The position numbers were made by a program, and so were the translations under genes. Of a DNA stretch of 64,000 bases, positions 17,859-26,159 are shown in pieces (the stretch's first letter is position 1; the number at the start of each line of letters is the position of its first letter). The stretch is taken from contig NZ_BDBS01000009.1 in the NCBI RefSeq assembly GCF_001613105.1, forward strand, positions 238,013 through 302,012, read 5' to 3'. The notes under the pieces are model-generated. The model saw nothing but the letters and a program-made list of their open reading frames with translations, was not told where the DNA came from and did not search any database. The stretch is from Nocardia pseudobrasiliensis NBRC 108224. Lineage in GTDB: Bacteria; Actinomycetota; Actinomycetes; Mycobacteriales; Mycobacteriaceae.

Positions 17859-18527
17859 TCAGCGCGGCACGGCCGAATACTCCTGTTCGGGGCGGCCGGT
17901 ACTGCCGTAGCGCAGCTGCATGCGCAGCGTGCCCGTGCCGACCAGGGTGGCCAGATAGCGCTGGGCGGTGGCGCGCGAGACGCCGGTGACGGCCGAGACC
18001 TCGGCGGCCGACATGGGCGTGGGCGAGTCCAGGATCGCCTGTAGCACAAGCTCTTTGGTGGGCGAGGCGGGGGCGGCAACGGGGCTCGCCGCGCCGAACG
18101 GGCGCAGCGCCTCCACCGCGGTATCGATATCGCGGGCGGTGACCACCGAGGTCGACAGCAGGCGGCGATAGCGGGCGTATCCGGCCAGCCGGGTGGCCAG
18201 CACCGAATGATCGAACGGCTTCACCAGATACGCCAGGGCCCCGGCGCTCAGGGCCGAGCGCACGGTATCGGCCTCGGTCGCGGCGGTCAGCATCATGGCG
18301 TCGAATCGGATCTCGCGCACCAGATCTATCCCCGAACCGTCGGGCAGATAGACATCGACCAGCGCCAGATCGAATCGCGCGGTGTCGATGGCAGACCGTG
18401 CCGCCGACAAGGTGTGCACTGCCGCCCCCACCGCGAAACCCGGTAGCGCCGAGACGATTCCGGCATGCAGATTCGCCACCCGGAAATCGTCGTCCACGAC
18501 CAGTACGTTCAGATCGACTGCGCCCAC
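17859..18527 (-). CDS. Response regulator, CitB/DcuR type
   Basis: A 222-residue regulator. The receiver has the acidic pocket VVDDD and phospho-acceptor D58 in LALVDVYLPDGSG, the switch threonine in MLTAATE and the lysine in YLVKPFD. The C-terminal HTH (SAAEVSAVTGVSRATAQRYLATLVGTGTLRMQLRYGSTGRPEQEY) is the CitB/DcuR form. It overlaps the upstream kinase gene by 19 bases. In this family the signals are usually citrate or C4-dicarboxylates, but the divergent transporter suggests a different ligand. Confidence 0.92.
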   Translation of the reverse strand: MGAVDLNVLVVDDDFRVANLHAGIVSALPGFAVGAAVHTLSAARSAIDTARFDLALVDVYLPDGSGIDLVREIRFDAMMLTAATEADTVRSALSAGALAYLVKPFDHSVLATRLAGYARYRRLLSTSVVTARDIDTAVEALRPFGAASPVAAPASPTKELVLQAILDSPTPMSAAEVSAVTGVSRATAQRYLATLVGTGTLRMQLRYGSTGRPEQEYSAVPR

Positions 18528-20212
18528 ACCACTTCTCCCTCTACCAGCACCCCCGGCAACCGTGCGATGAATTCCGCACCGCCCGGGGAAGTCTCGCCGC
18601 CACCGGGATGCGCCAGCACCACATCCCCGCCCAGCGCCCGCGCCACCTGCCGCGACAACGCCAACCCCACGCCCCGACCGCCGGGCACCCCGCCGTCGGC
18701 CTTGGTCGAAACCCCTTCGGCGAATACAGATTCCGCCAACTCCGGCGGCACACCCGGCCCACTGTCGGCGACGGTGATGTGCAGCGTCGCGCCCTCCTGC
18801 ACCAGCTCGATCTCCACCTGTCGAGCATCGGCCGATTCCGTATCGTCGTCGAATCCCACTGTCCGCACGGCCTCGATGGCATTGTCGAGCAGATTACCCA
18901 GGACGGTCGTGACCTCCACGGGCGCAATCAGATTGGCATCGACCCACGTATTGGGACCGAGGCGCAGGCGGACATTGCTCTCGCGGGCGTGGGCGGCCTT
19001 GGCGGCCAGGAAGGCCTGCAGATACGGGTCGCGGATGGCGTCCATACCGGGTAGGGCCGCGCCGAGCGGTCCGGAGCCCAGCAGTTCGTCGATGTACTGC
19101 GAGGCCTCCTCCGGGCGGCCGCCGTGCAGCAGACCGCTGAGCAGGTGCAGGCGATTGGCGAATTCGTGGCGCTGGGCGCGCAGGACGGTGCTCATCGAGC
19201 GGACCGCGTCCAGTTGACGGGTCAGCGATTCCACATCGGTACGGTCGCGCACGCTGAGTACCGCGCCCAGCGGGCGGCCGTCGCGGCTGACCTCGCGGGC
19301 GGTCAGGACCACCAGCCGATCGCCCACCGCGGCGGGCACCGGACGGCCGTCCGCGGCACGGAAGACCTCCAGAACCCTTGGGGTGAGCCCGATCTCGTCG
19401 ACCGGAAGCCCGCCGACCGCACCGATCCCGAGCAGCCGTCGCGCCTCGTCGTTGATCACGGTCGTGCGCCAGCGGGTATCCACGGCCACTACACCCTCGC
19501 CGATCCCGTGCAGCACCGCGGCCTGCTCGCGCACCAGTTCGGCCAGTTCCGCGGGTTGCAGGCCGAGGGTCAGCCCATGCCAGCGCCGGGCCAGCAGCAG
19601 TGACCCCACCACTCCCGCCAACAGCGCCGCCGCGGCGAACAGCGCGGCCCGGCGCAGATCGCGCAGCAGCTGCTGATGCACGGCCGCGGTGGAGATGCCG
19701 ACGCTCACCTCGCCGACCACACGCTGGTTGTCCGGCTGCAGCACAGGCACTTTCGCCCGCACGGACTCCCCGAGCGTGCCCAGCTCCTGGATCACCACCT
19801 CCGAACCGCCCAGGGCCGCGGAGGGATCGGTGCTCACCCGCTCCCCCAACCGCACGATCTCCGGATGCGCCAATCGAATTCCGGCATCGTCGGTGATCAC
19901 CACGTACAGCGCACCGGTCCGCACCCGGGCCTCCTCGGCGACGCGCTCAAGCTGTCCCCCGGCGAGCTCCTGCGACAGTTCCGGCCCCACGGCGGTTGCC
20001 GCCGAATAGCGAGCCACCTCGGCGCGCACCGCCGGCTCGGCCGCCACGGTGCGGGCTATCGCCAGCGCCCGCTGCCCGTACTCACCGGACAGCCGCTGCT
20101 CACCCACATACGCGAATACGCCGAACGCGATACCCAGCGTCAGCGCGACCAGCACGACCTGCAGCAACACGATCTGCGTCCGCAACCGCACGGCGCGGCC
20201 GAACATCCTCAT
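18509..20212 (-). CDS. Sensor histidine kinase, CitA/DcuS type
   Basis: A 567-residue membrane kinase. It has a transmembrane helix near the N-terminus (LQVVLVALTLGIAFGVFAYV), an extracytoplasmic sensor of about 130 residues with TGALYVVITDDAGIRLAHP, typical of the DcuS/CitA Cache domain, and a second membrane helix (AALFAAAALLAGVVGSLLLA). A cytoplasmic PAS follows (GIGEGVVAVDTRWRTTVINDEAR). The phospho-acceptor histidine is in LRAQRHEFANRLHLLSGLLHGG. The ATPase has the N box NLLDNAIEA, G1 VADSGPGVPPE and G2 GRGVGLALSRQVA. It forms an operon with the downstream response regulator and is divergent from an ABC importer 181 bp away. Confidence 0.93.
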   Translation of the reverse strand: MRMFGRAVRLRTQIVLLQVVLVALTLGIAFGVFAYVGEQRLSGEYGQRALAIARTVAAEPAVRAEVARYSAATAVGPELSQELAGGQLERVAEEARVRTGALYVVITDDAGIRLAHPEIVRLGERVSTDPSAALGGSEVVIQELGTLGESVRAKVPVLQPDNQRVVGEVSVGISTAAVHQQLLRDLRRAALFAAAALLAGVVGSLLLARRWHGLTLGLQPAELAELVREQAAVLHGIGEGVVAVDTRWRTTVINDEARRLLGIGAVGGLPVDEIGLTPRVLEVFRAADGRPVPAAVGDRLVVLTAREVSRDGRPLGAVLSVRDRTDVESLTRQLDAVRSMSTVLRAQRHEFANRLHLLSGLLHGGRPEEASQYIDELLGSGPLGAALPGMDAIRDPYLQAFLAAKAAHARESNVRLRLGPNTWVDANLIAPVEVTTVLGNLLDNAIEAVRTVGFDDDTESADARQVEIELVQEGATLHITVADSGPGVPPELAESVFAEGVSTKADGGVPGGRGVGLALSRQVARALGGDVVLAHPGGGETSPGGAEFIARLPGVLVEGEVVWAQSI

Positions 20213-20393
20213 CGTGACACTTTGTATCACCGTGCACAGAATGATCACAATGCCGCGAGCACAATGCGCAGAACGCGGACATTGCGGGTTGCGGAGGTTG
20301 TGCGCACAAGCGATCCACTGTGACCTGCGGCACCTATGGTCGAATCCCGAGTCGCACGTCACACGGTGCGGCAGGAAATTGCAGGAGCTCGAC
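20213..20393. promoter_or_regulatory. Divergent control region between sensor kinase and ABC importer
   Basis: The only spacer between the two-component operon and the importer operon. It holds a perfect 12-bp palindrome TTGTGCGCACAA at 20298-20309, two CACAATGC direct repeats (20246-20253 and 20260-20267) and an inverted GACATTGC shortly after. The palindrome is a candidate response-regulator or other operator site. A Shine-Dalgarno AGGAG precedes the ATPase start. Function is inferred from position only. Confidence 0.5.
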
Positions 20394-21200
20394 ATGACCA
20401 ACCCACTCATCGAGCTGCGGGGCGCGACCAAGCGCTTCCCCGGCTCCGGCGGTGGCATCCACACCGCGGTGAAGGATCTCCATTTCACCGTCGCCCCGGG
20501 CGAATTCGTCGCCGTCGTCGGCCCCACCGGCTGCGGCAAATCCACCACGCTGTCGCTGGTGTCCGGCCTGGAGAAGACCTCGGCCGGACGCACCCTGGTG
20601 CGCGGAACGGATGTCGTGGGCATTCCCGAAGGCATCGGCTACATGTTCCAGCAGGACGCCGTGCTGCCGTGGCGAACCGTGCTCGACAATGTCGCCCTCG
20701 GGCCGCGGTTCGGCGGCATCTCGAAGGCGCAGGCACGCGAGCGGGCCGCGGAGTGGGTGCGCAAGGTCGGCCTGGCCGGATTCGAGCGCTACTACCCGCA
20801 TCAGCTGTCCGGCGGTATGCGCAAGCGAGTGGCGCTGGCCCAGACCCTGGTCAACGAGCCCGAGATCCTGCTGATGGACGAGCCGTTCAGTGCGCTGGAC
20901 GTGCAGACCCGCCAGCTCATGCAGGACGAGTTGCTGCGGGTGTGGTCGGGAACCGGTTCGGCGGTCATCTTCGTGACCCACGATCTGGAGGAGGCCATCG
21001 TCCTCGCCGATCGGGTGGTGGTCATGACCGCGAGCCCGGCCACGGTCTGCGGTGATTTCACCGTCACGCTGGACCGGCCGCGCGATGTGGAGGAGGTCCG
21101 GATGACCGATGAGTTCCGGCGGCTCTACACCGAGATCTGGGGCACGCTGCGCGACCAGGTCGAGGCCGCCCGCGCGAAGGGAGCCCGTCGTGTCGCCTGA
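20394..21200 (+). CDS. ABC transporter ATPase, nitrate/sulfonate/taurine type
   Basis: A 268-residue ATPase of the SsuB/TauB/NrtD group. Walker A is GPTGCGKST (43-51), the Q loop is in YMFQQDAVLPWRT, the signature is HQLSGGMRKRVALAQTL, Walker B is ILLMDEPFSALD and the switch histidine is FVTHDLEEA. The PWRTVLDNV and VMTASPATV blocks are characteristic of the subfamily. It is the first gene of a three-gene operon; its end overlaps the permease start by 11 bases. Substrate unknown. Confidence 0.93.
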   Translation: MTNPLIELRGATKRFPGSGGGIHTAVKDLHFTVAPGEFVAVVGPTGCGKSTTLSLVSGLEKTSAGRTLVRGTDVVGIPEGIGYMFQQDAVLPWRTVLDNVALGPRFGGISKAQARERAAEWVRKVGLAGFERYYPHQLSGGMRKRVALAQTLVNEPEILLMDEPFSALDVQTRQLMQDELLRVWSGTGSAVIFVTHDLEEAIVLADRVVVMTASPATVCGDFTVTLDRPRDVEEVRMTDEFRRLYTEIWGTLRDQVEAARAKGARRVA

Positions 21201-22077
21201 CACCATCGCCCGGATCGCCACGGCCGCACCGGAAGTCGAGGCCGAATCCGAGGAACAGATCCTGGCCCGCGCCCGCGGCCAGGCCCGCCGGTCGGCCCTG
21301 CGCACCTGGGGGCTCAGGGCCGTACTGGTGGTGCTGTGGCTGGGGTCGTGGGAGCTCACCGCGACGCTGTGGATCGATCCGTTCGTCTACTCCAAACCGT
21401 CGCGCATCTGGGACCGTCTGGTCGAATGGTTCTCGCAGGGAACACAATTCGGCTCGATCTGGCTGCAGATCTTCACCACCGTCGAGGAGGCGGTGCTGGG
21501 CTTCGTGATCGGCAGCGTCGCCGGTGTGGTGCTGGGCGTACTGCTGGGACGCAGCCGATACTGGGCCGAGGTGCTGGCGCCGTTCATCAAGGCGCTCAAC
21601 GCCGTTCCGCGTATCGTGCTGGCCTCGCTGTTCATCATCTGGTTCGGGCTCGGCCTGGAGTCCAAGGTGGCGACCGTGGTCGTGCTGACCTTCTTCGCTG
21701 TGTTCTTCAACGCCTTCACCGGGGCGCGCGAGGTGGACGGCAATGTCATCGACAACGCCCGGATCCTGGGTGCGGGGCGCTGGCAGGTGCTGTCACAGAT
21801 CGTGCTGCCGAGCGCGACAACCTGGATTCTGTCGAGTCTGCACACCGCCTTCGGTTTCGCGCTGATCGGCGCGGTGGTCGGTGAGTACGCCGGTGCGTCC
21901 AAGGGGTTGGGTCTGCTGATCTCCAACGCGCAGAACACCTTCGACGCGGCCGGGATCTACGCGGGCATGATCATCATCACCGTGGTGGCGCTGCTGGCCG
22001 AATGGGGTATCGGGGCGGCGGAGAACCGGCTGCTGAAATGGCGTCCCTCGCAGGCGCAGTCGGCGCGGGAGGTGTGA
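21190..22077 (+). CDS. ABC transporter permease, SsuC/TauC type
   Basis: A 295-residue inner-membrane permease starting at GTG. It has about six membrane segments. The coupling EAA loop is visible as NVIDNARILGAGRWQVLSQIVLPSATTWILSSLH, and RIVLASLFIIWFGLGLESK and VVGEYAGASKGLGLLI are typical of the nitrate/sulfonate family. The N-terminus has a cytoplasmic extension of about 40 residues. Its TGA overlaps the ATG of the binding-protein gene. Confidence 0.93.
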   Translation: MSPDTIARIATAAPEVEAESEEQILARARGQARRSALRTWGLRAVLVVLWLGSWELTATLWIDPFVYSKPSRIWDRLVEWFSQGTQFGSIWLQIFTTVEEAVLGFVIGSVAGVVLGVLLGRSRYWAEVLAPFIKALNAVPRIVLASLFIIWFGLGLESKVATVVVLTFFAVFFNAFTGAREVDGNVIDNARILGAGRWQVLSQIVLPSATTWILSSLHTAFGFALIGAVVGEYAGASKGLGLLISNAQNTFDAAGIYAGMIIITVVALLAEWGIGAAENRLLKWRPSQAQSAREV

Positions 22078-23126
22078 TGCGCTACCGCAAGCACATCGCG
22101 GTCGTCCTGCTGGCGATCTGCACGCTGCTGGTGGCCACAGGCTGCCGGGATTCGCGACGCATTCCGATGGTGAACGGACATCCGCAGATCACCATCATCG
22201 TGGGCGGGCTGGAGAAGGTGATCTACCTGCCCGCCATGCTCACCGAGCGGTTGGACGGGTTCGCGCGCAATGGAATCGACGTCAAACTGATCGGCCAGTC
22301 CTCCGGGTCCAGCGCCGAGCTGGCGCTGCTCACCGGCGAGGCGCAGGGCGTGGTCGGGTTCTACGATCACACCATCGATATGCAGTCCAAGGATCAATGT
22401 CTGCGCACCGTGGTGCAATTCGCGGATGTGCCCGGCGAGGTCGAGTTGGTGTCGAAGGCCGATGCCGAATCCGTCACCTCCCCAGCCGATTTCCGCGGGC
22501 GCAAGCTCGGGGTGACCTCGTTCGGATCCTCGACCGACTTCATCACCCAGGCACTGGCCGGGCAGGCGGGGTTGAAACCGGCCGACTACTCGACCGTGCA
22601 GGCCGGTGCGGGACAGACCTTCATCTCCGCCATGAACCACGACGGCATCGATGCGGGTATGACCACCGATCCCACGGTCGCGCAGATGGTGAAGTCCGGT
22701 GAGGCGAAGGTATTGCTGGATATGCGAACCGAGGCGGGCACCCGGGCGGCCCTCGGCGGCCTGTATCCCGCGTCCTCGCTCTACATGCGCTGCGATATGG
22801 TCGACGCCCACCCCGATATCGTGCAGAAACTGGCCGACGCCTTCGTCCAGACCCTGCGGTGGATCAAAACCCACTCCGCCGAGGACATCGCCGCCACAAT
22901 GCCCCCGCAGTACGCCTCCGGCGGCAAGGACCTCTATATCCAGTCCCTGCGCGATTCGATCGGCATGTTCAACGGCGACGGCCTGATGAAACCCGAAGGC
23001 TCCCAGAATGTTTTGAATATTCTGGGTCAGTACTCCCGCTCGGTGAAGCCCGCCAGGGATCGGATCAAGTTGGAAGAGACGTATACCAACGAGTTCGTGC
23101 AACGGGCGTTGGACAAGAGGCAGTAG
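22077..23126 (+). CDS. ABC transporter substrate-binding lipoprotein, NrtA/SsuA type
   Basis: A 349-residue exported protein. The N-terminal signal ends with VATGC, so C23 is probably lipidated. The NMT1/THI5-like fold is shown by ITIIVGGLEKVIYLPAMLTERLDGFARNGIDVKL, FRGRKLGVTSFGSSTDFITQALAGQAGLKPADYS and DAGMTTDPTVAQMVKSGEAKVLLDM. It captures the ligand for the adjacent permease. The related families bind aliphatic sulfonates, nitrate, pyrimidine precursors or aromatic acids; none can be chosen from sequence alone. Confidence 0.9.
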   Translation: MRYRKHIAVVLLAICTLLVATGCRDSRRIPMVNGHPQITIIVGGLEKVIYLPAMLTERLDGFARNGIDVKLIGQSSGSSAELALLTGEAQGVVGFYDHTIDMQSKDQCLRTVVQFADVPGEVELVSKADAESVTSPADFRGRKLGVTSFGSSTDFITQALAGQAGLKPADYSTVQAGAGQTFISAMNHDGIDAGMTTDPTVAQMVKSGEAKVLLDMRTEAGTRAALGGLYPASSLYMRCDMVDAHPDIVQKLADAFVQTLRWIKTHSAEDIAATMPPQYASGGKDLYIQSLRDSIGMFNGDGLMKPEGSQNVLNILGQYSRSVKPARDRIKLEETYTNEFVQRALDKRQ

Positions 23127-23148
23127 GTAGGCCGTTCCCCGCCGGGCA

Positions 23149-23258
23149 GGCCCCACCTCGCCCAGCAGGCCCCACCATTTCCCTGAGTTCCGGCCCTGGC
23201 CCCACTATTTTCCCCGAGTTCCGGCCTTGGCCCCACTATTTTCCCCGAGTTCCGGCCC
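23149..23258. repeat. 31-bp tandem repeat array, about four units
   Basis: Units begin with GGCCCCAC at 23149 (short, 19 bp), 23168, 23198 and 23229 (periods 30 and 31). Each full unit carries TTTTCCCCGAGTTCCGGCC or a close variant. That segment is the left arm of the hairpin at 23242-23278, whose right arm is present only once. The array fills the gap between two convergent genes. Confidence 0.88.
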
Positions 23259-23278
23259 CCAGGGCCGGAACTCGGGGA
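23242..23278 (-). terminator. Perfect 17-bp hairpin after the VOC gene
   Basis: Arms 23242-23258 and 23262-23278 with loop CCA, starting four bases after the stop of the minus-strand VOC gene. On the minus strand the stem is followed by AAAATAG. It is very stable and GC rich, a likely terminator that may also act on the convergent importer operon. Confidence 0.8.
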
Positions 23279-23282
23279 TCAC

Positions 23283-23681
23283 CTACGTCTCCGGCCACCC
23301 ACCATAAGGCACCGTAATCAACTCCATATAATGACCATTGGGATCAAGGAAATAAACCCCCCGACCACCGTCATTACGATTGATCTCACCCTCGAGATGC
23401 TGATGCGGATCCGCCCAGAACTTCAACTTCCAGCCCTGGATCTTCGCGAAGGCCGCATCGAATTCCGCCTCGGAAATCAGGAAGGCGTAGTGGGTCGGCG
23501 CGATCTCGGTGACATGTGGTGGGACCGTGGCGAAGTCGAAGGTGACCCCATTCGCCACGACGATGGGAATGAACGGCCCCCATTGCGCGCCGACGTCCAA
23601 ACCCAATATCTCCGCCCAGAATTCGGCGGTTTCCCGATTGTCACGACATCCGACAATGGTGTGGTTGAACTGTACAGACAG
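23283..23681 (-). CDS. VOC-family (glyoxalase/bleomycin-resistance fold) protein with probable CTG start
   Basis: A 132-residue metalloenzyme-fold protein: FNHTIVGCRDNRETAEFWAEILGL, HYAFLISEAEFDAAFAKI and GGRGVYFLDPNGHYMELITVPYG are typical VOC blocks. Metal ligands are probably H7, H69 and E122. The family start corresponds to a CTG codon (CTG-TCT-GTA-CAG) at 23681, with GAGGAG nine bases upstream and no ATG, GTG or TTG at a sensible place. Longer upstream readings add low-complexity residues. The substrate is unknown. Confidence 0.8.
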   Translation of the reverse strand: MSVQFNHTIVGCRDNRETAEFWAEILGLDVGAQWGPFIPIVVANGVTFDFATVPPHVTEIAPTHYAFLISEAEFDAAFAKIQGWKLKFWADPHQHLEGEINRNDGGRGVYFLDPNGHYMELITVPYGGWPET

Positions 23682-23764
23682 TTTGGATTTCTCCTCTGGT
23701 AGTGACGATCCCGACCCTGGACCGGTACAAGTCGGCCGACAGGAGCATAGCCACTCCACGAAGG

Positions 23765-24688
23765 CTACACCGCGCTGTCGGCTTTGCGAAGTCGCGCGGC
23801 CCGCAGGGCATGCGCGGTGAAGACCGCCAGCGCCAGCCAGATCAGCCCGAATCCGGCCCACCGCGACGGCGGCATGGCCTCATGCCCCACCAGCACACCC
23901 CACGCCATTTGCAGTGCGGGAGTGAGATATTGGAGTATGCCGATGGTCGACAGCGGCACTCGCGCGGCGGCGAGGGCGAACAGCAGCAGCGGCACCAGCG
24001 TCACCGGTCCGGTCGCGATCAGCAGCGCGGTGTGGCTCACGCCGTGCCCGAAACTCGCCTGCCCGGTCACCGCGAAGGCGATGGCCACCGCCAGCGCGAC
24101 CGGGGCCGACACCAGTCCCTCAGCGGCGATGCCGCGCATCGGGTCGAGGCGGATCACCTTCTTCACCAGACCGTAGGTGGCGAATGAGCAGGCCAGGATC
24201 AGCGCGATAACGGGTGGTTTGCCATAGTCGATGGTCAGCACGATCACCGCGGTCGCGCCCAGTCCCAGTGCGAGCCACTGCGGCCACGCCAGCCGCTCGC
24301 GAAAGATCACGACACCGAACAGCACCGTCACGAGTGGATTGATGAAATAGCCGAGCGCGCATTCGACCACATGTCCGGTGGTCACGCCGTAGACGTAGAC
24401 GCCCCAGTTGGTCGCGATCGTCACGGCCGCGACGGTGGCCAGCCGCCAGGTGGCCGCGTCGATCGTGCGCAGTTCCCGCAGGCGACCGGAGACCGCAAGC
24501 AGCGCCAGCACCACGACCAGGGTCCACAGAATGCGCTGCGCCAGAATCTCGACCGGACTCGCGAATTCCAGCAACCCGAAGAACGCCGGAAACAATCCCC
24601 AGATCAGATAGGCGCTCGCCCCGAAGACCACACCCCGCGACCCGCGTCGCACCGGAACCACATCCACTTCGGAACCGCGTAACTGCAC
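23765..24688 (-). CDS. rarD: EamA/DMT-family transporter RarD
   Basis: About 307 residues with ten membrane helices. The RarD blocks AYLIWGLFPAFFGLLEFASPVEILAQRILWTLV, NWGVYVYGVTTGHVVECALGYFINPLVTVLFGV and PLLLFALAAARVPLSTIGILQYLTPALQMAWGVL are clear. RarD was first linked to chloramphenicol sensitivity in E. coli; its physiological substrate is not settled. The GTG at 24688 is favoured, but upstream starts cannot be excluded. Confidence 0.9.
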   Translation of the reverse strand: MQLRGSEVDVVPVRRGSRGVVFGASAYLIWGLFPAFFGLLEFASPVEILAQRILWTLVVVLALLAVSGRLRELRTIDAATWRLATVAAVTIATNWGVYVYGVTTGHVVECALGYFINPLVTVLFGVVIFRERLAWPQWLALGLGATAVIVLTIDYGKPPVIALILACSFATYGLVKKVIRLDPMRGIAAEGLVSAPVALAVAIAFAVTGQASFGHGVSHTALLIATGPVTLVPLLLFALAAARVPLSTIGILQYLTPALQMAWGVLVGHEAMPPSRWAGFGLIWLALAVFTAHALRAARLRKADSAV

Positions 24689-24867
24689 CGTAACGACGCT
24701 AGTTCCACCCGGTAGCCATGTCGAGCCGTTTCCGGCCCGGCCGGTCACCGTCCTCACAGCCGCCCGGCCCGTACGGTGAGATCGGGGCAATCTCGCGGCT
24801 ACGCGCGGATACCGTCTCGCGACCGCGGACTAACGACGACGCAACAGCCCGATGCTGTCCTGGAAAC

Positions 24868-25239
24868 ATGCGAATCGACACCCACACGATCTACGACAGG
24901 ATCGGCGGCCACGAGGCCCTCGAAGCGGTCGTCGACGACTTCTACGTCCGGGTCCTCGCCGACACCGACCTCGCCCCGTTCTTCACCGGCACGAATATGG
25001 CCCGCCTCAAAGGCCGCCAGGTCGAATTCTTCGCCACCGCCCTCGGCGGCCCCGACCCGTACACCGGGGCCCCGATGAAACAGGTCCACCAGGGCCGCGG
25101 CATAACGATGCACCACTTCACCCTGGTGGCCGGTCACCTCACCGACGCCCTCACCGTGGCAGGTGTCCCCGAAGATCTTGTCTCTCAGATCATCTCGGCT
25201 ATCGCGCCGTTGGCTGACGATATCGCCTCGACGGCGTGA
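24868..25239 (+). CDS. glbN: Group I truncated haemoglobin
   Basis: A 123-residue 2-on-2 globin. The start [30 protein letters not shown] gives the B10 tyrosine in DDFY, the E-helix region [21 protein letters not shown], and the proximal histidine in [15 protein letters not shown]. In mycobacteria the group I protein detoxifies nitric oxide by dioxygenation. Upstream in-frame codons are non-conserved and were dropped. Confidence 0.92.
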   Translation: MRIDTHTIYDRIGGHEALEAVVDDFYVRVLADTDLAPFFTGTNMARLKGRQVEFFATALGGPDPYTGAPMKQVHQGRGITMHHFTLVAGHLTDALTVAGVPEDLVSQIISAIAPLADDIASTA

Positions 25240-25242
25240 TCG

Positions 25243-26058
25243 TCAGTCCGGAAGGCGCACAACCCCGTCCATGTACCGATGACACCGCCCCGACAGCAGC
25301 ACCCGGTCGCCGTCGAGGGCGCAGTGCAGTCGGCCGCCGCGGGCGGAGAGTTGGTGGGCGGTGAGGTTCGCGCGGCCCAGATCTCGCGACCACAGGGGGA
25401 CGAGTTGCGCGTGGGCGGAGCCGGTTACCGGGTCCTCCGGGATCGCGCCCTGGGAGAAATAGCGGGAGACGAAGTCGGCGGTGTCGCCGGGAGCGGTGAG
25501 GATGACGCCGCGCGGAAGTTTCGGGAACCCCGCCACATTCGGGCGGGCCTCGCGGACTTCGTATTCGGTGGCCAGGACCAGGACCTCGTCCTGGCCGGTC
25601 AGCGCGCGCATGACCCGGACGCCCACGGCCGCCGCCAGTTCCGGGTCGGGAACCACATCGACCGACGGCAAGGCCGGTAGGTTCAGGACGAATTCGTCGT
25701 CATCGGTGCGATCGACGCTCAACCAGCCGCTGCGGGTGAAGAAGTGCACGCGGTCGGAGCCCGGATACAGGTCTTCGAGGATTTGCGCGGCGGTCGCCAT
25801 GGTGGCGTGGCCGCACATGTCGATCTCGGCCTCCGGGGTGAACCAGCGCAGGTGGAACGCGGGGCCGTCCGCCGGGGCCGCACCGGCCGACGGCGGCAGA
25901 ACCGAAGTGTAGAAGGCGGTTTCGGCGAGGTTGTTCTCCTCGGCCAGGTGCTGCAGCAGCTCGTCGGGCAACCATTCCAGCAGCGGCATCACCGCCGCCG
26001 GATTGCCCGTGAACGGCGCATCGGCGAAGGCATCGATCTGATGCAGCAGGACCTCCAT
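25243..26058 (-). CDS. PhzF-family isomerase/epimerase-like protein
   Basis: A 271-residue protein. The sequence HQIDAFADAPFTGNPAAVMPL, the catalytic glutamate region AEENNLAETAFY, LRWFTPEAEIDMCGHATMA and YFSQGAIPEDPVTGSAHAQLVPLWS are diagnostic of PhzF. In pseudomonads PhzF isomerises DHHA for phenazine, but no phenazine genes are nearby, so this is likely a general family member of unknown substrate. The ATG at 26058 matches the family start. Confidence 0.88.
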   Translation of the reverse strand: MEVLLHQIDAFADAPFTGNPAAVMPLLEWLPDELLQHLAEENNLAETAFYTSVLPPSAGAAPADGPAFHLRWFTPEAEIDMCGHATMATAAQILEDLYPGSDRVHFFTRSGWLSVDRTDDDEFVLNLPALPSVDVVPDPELAAAVGVRVMRALTGQDEVLVLATEYEVREARPNVAGFPKLPRGVILTAPGDTADFVSRYFSQGAIPEDPVTGSAHAQLVPLWSRDLGRANLTAHQLSARGGRLHCALDGDRVLLSGRCHRYMDGVVRLPD

Positions 26059-26159
26059 ACTGCCGAAGGTACCCTCGCCGCCAATCGACACGCGGCACAA
26101 CGCAGCCACGGCGCGCCATAGCATCTGTCCAGTTCACCGGGCTCGAATCCGCGCGGCGG

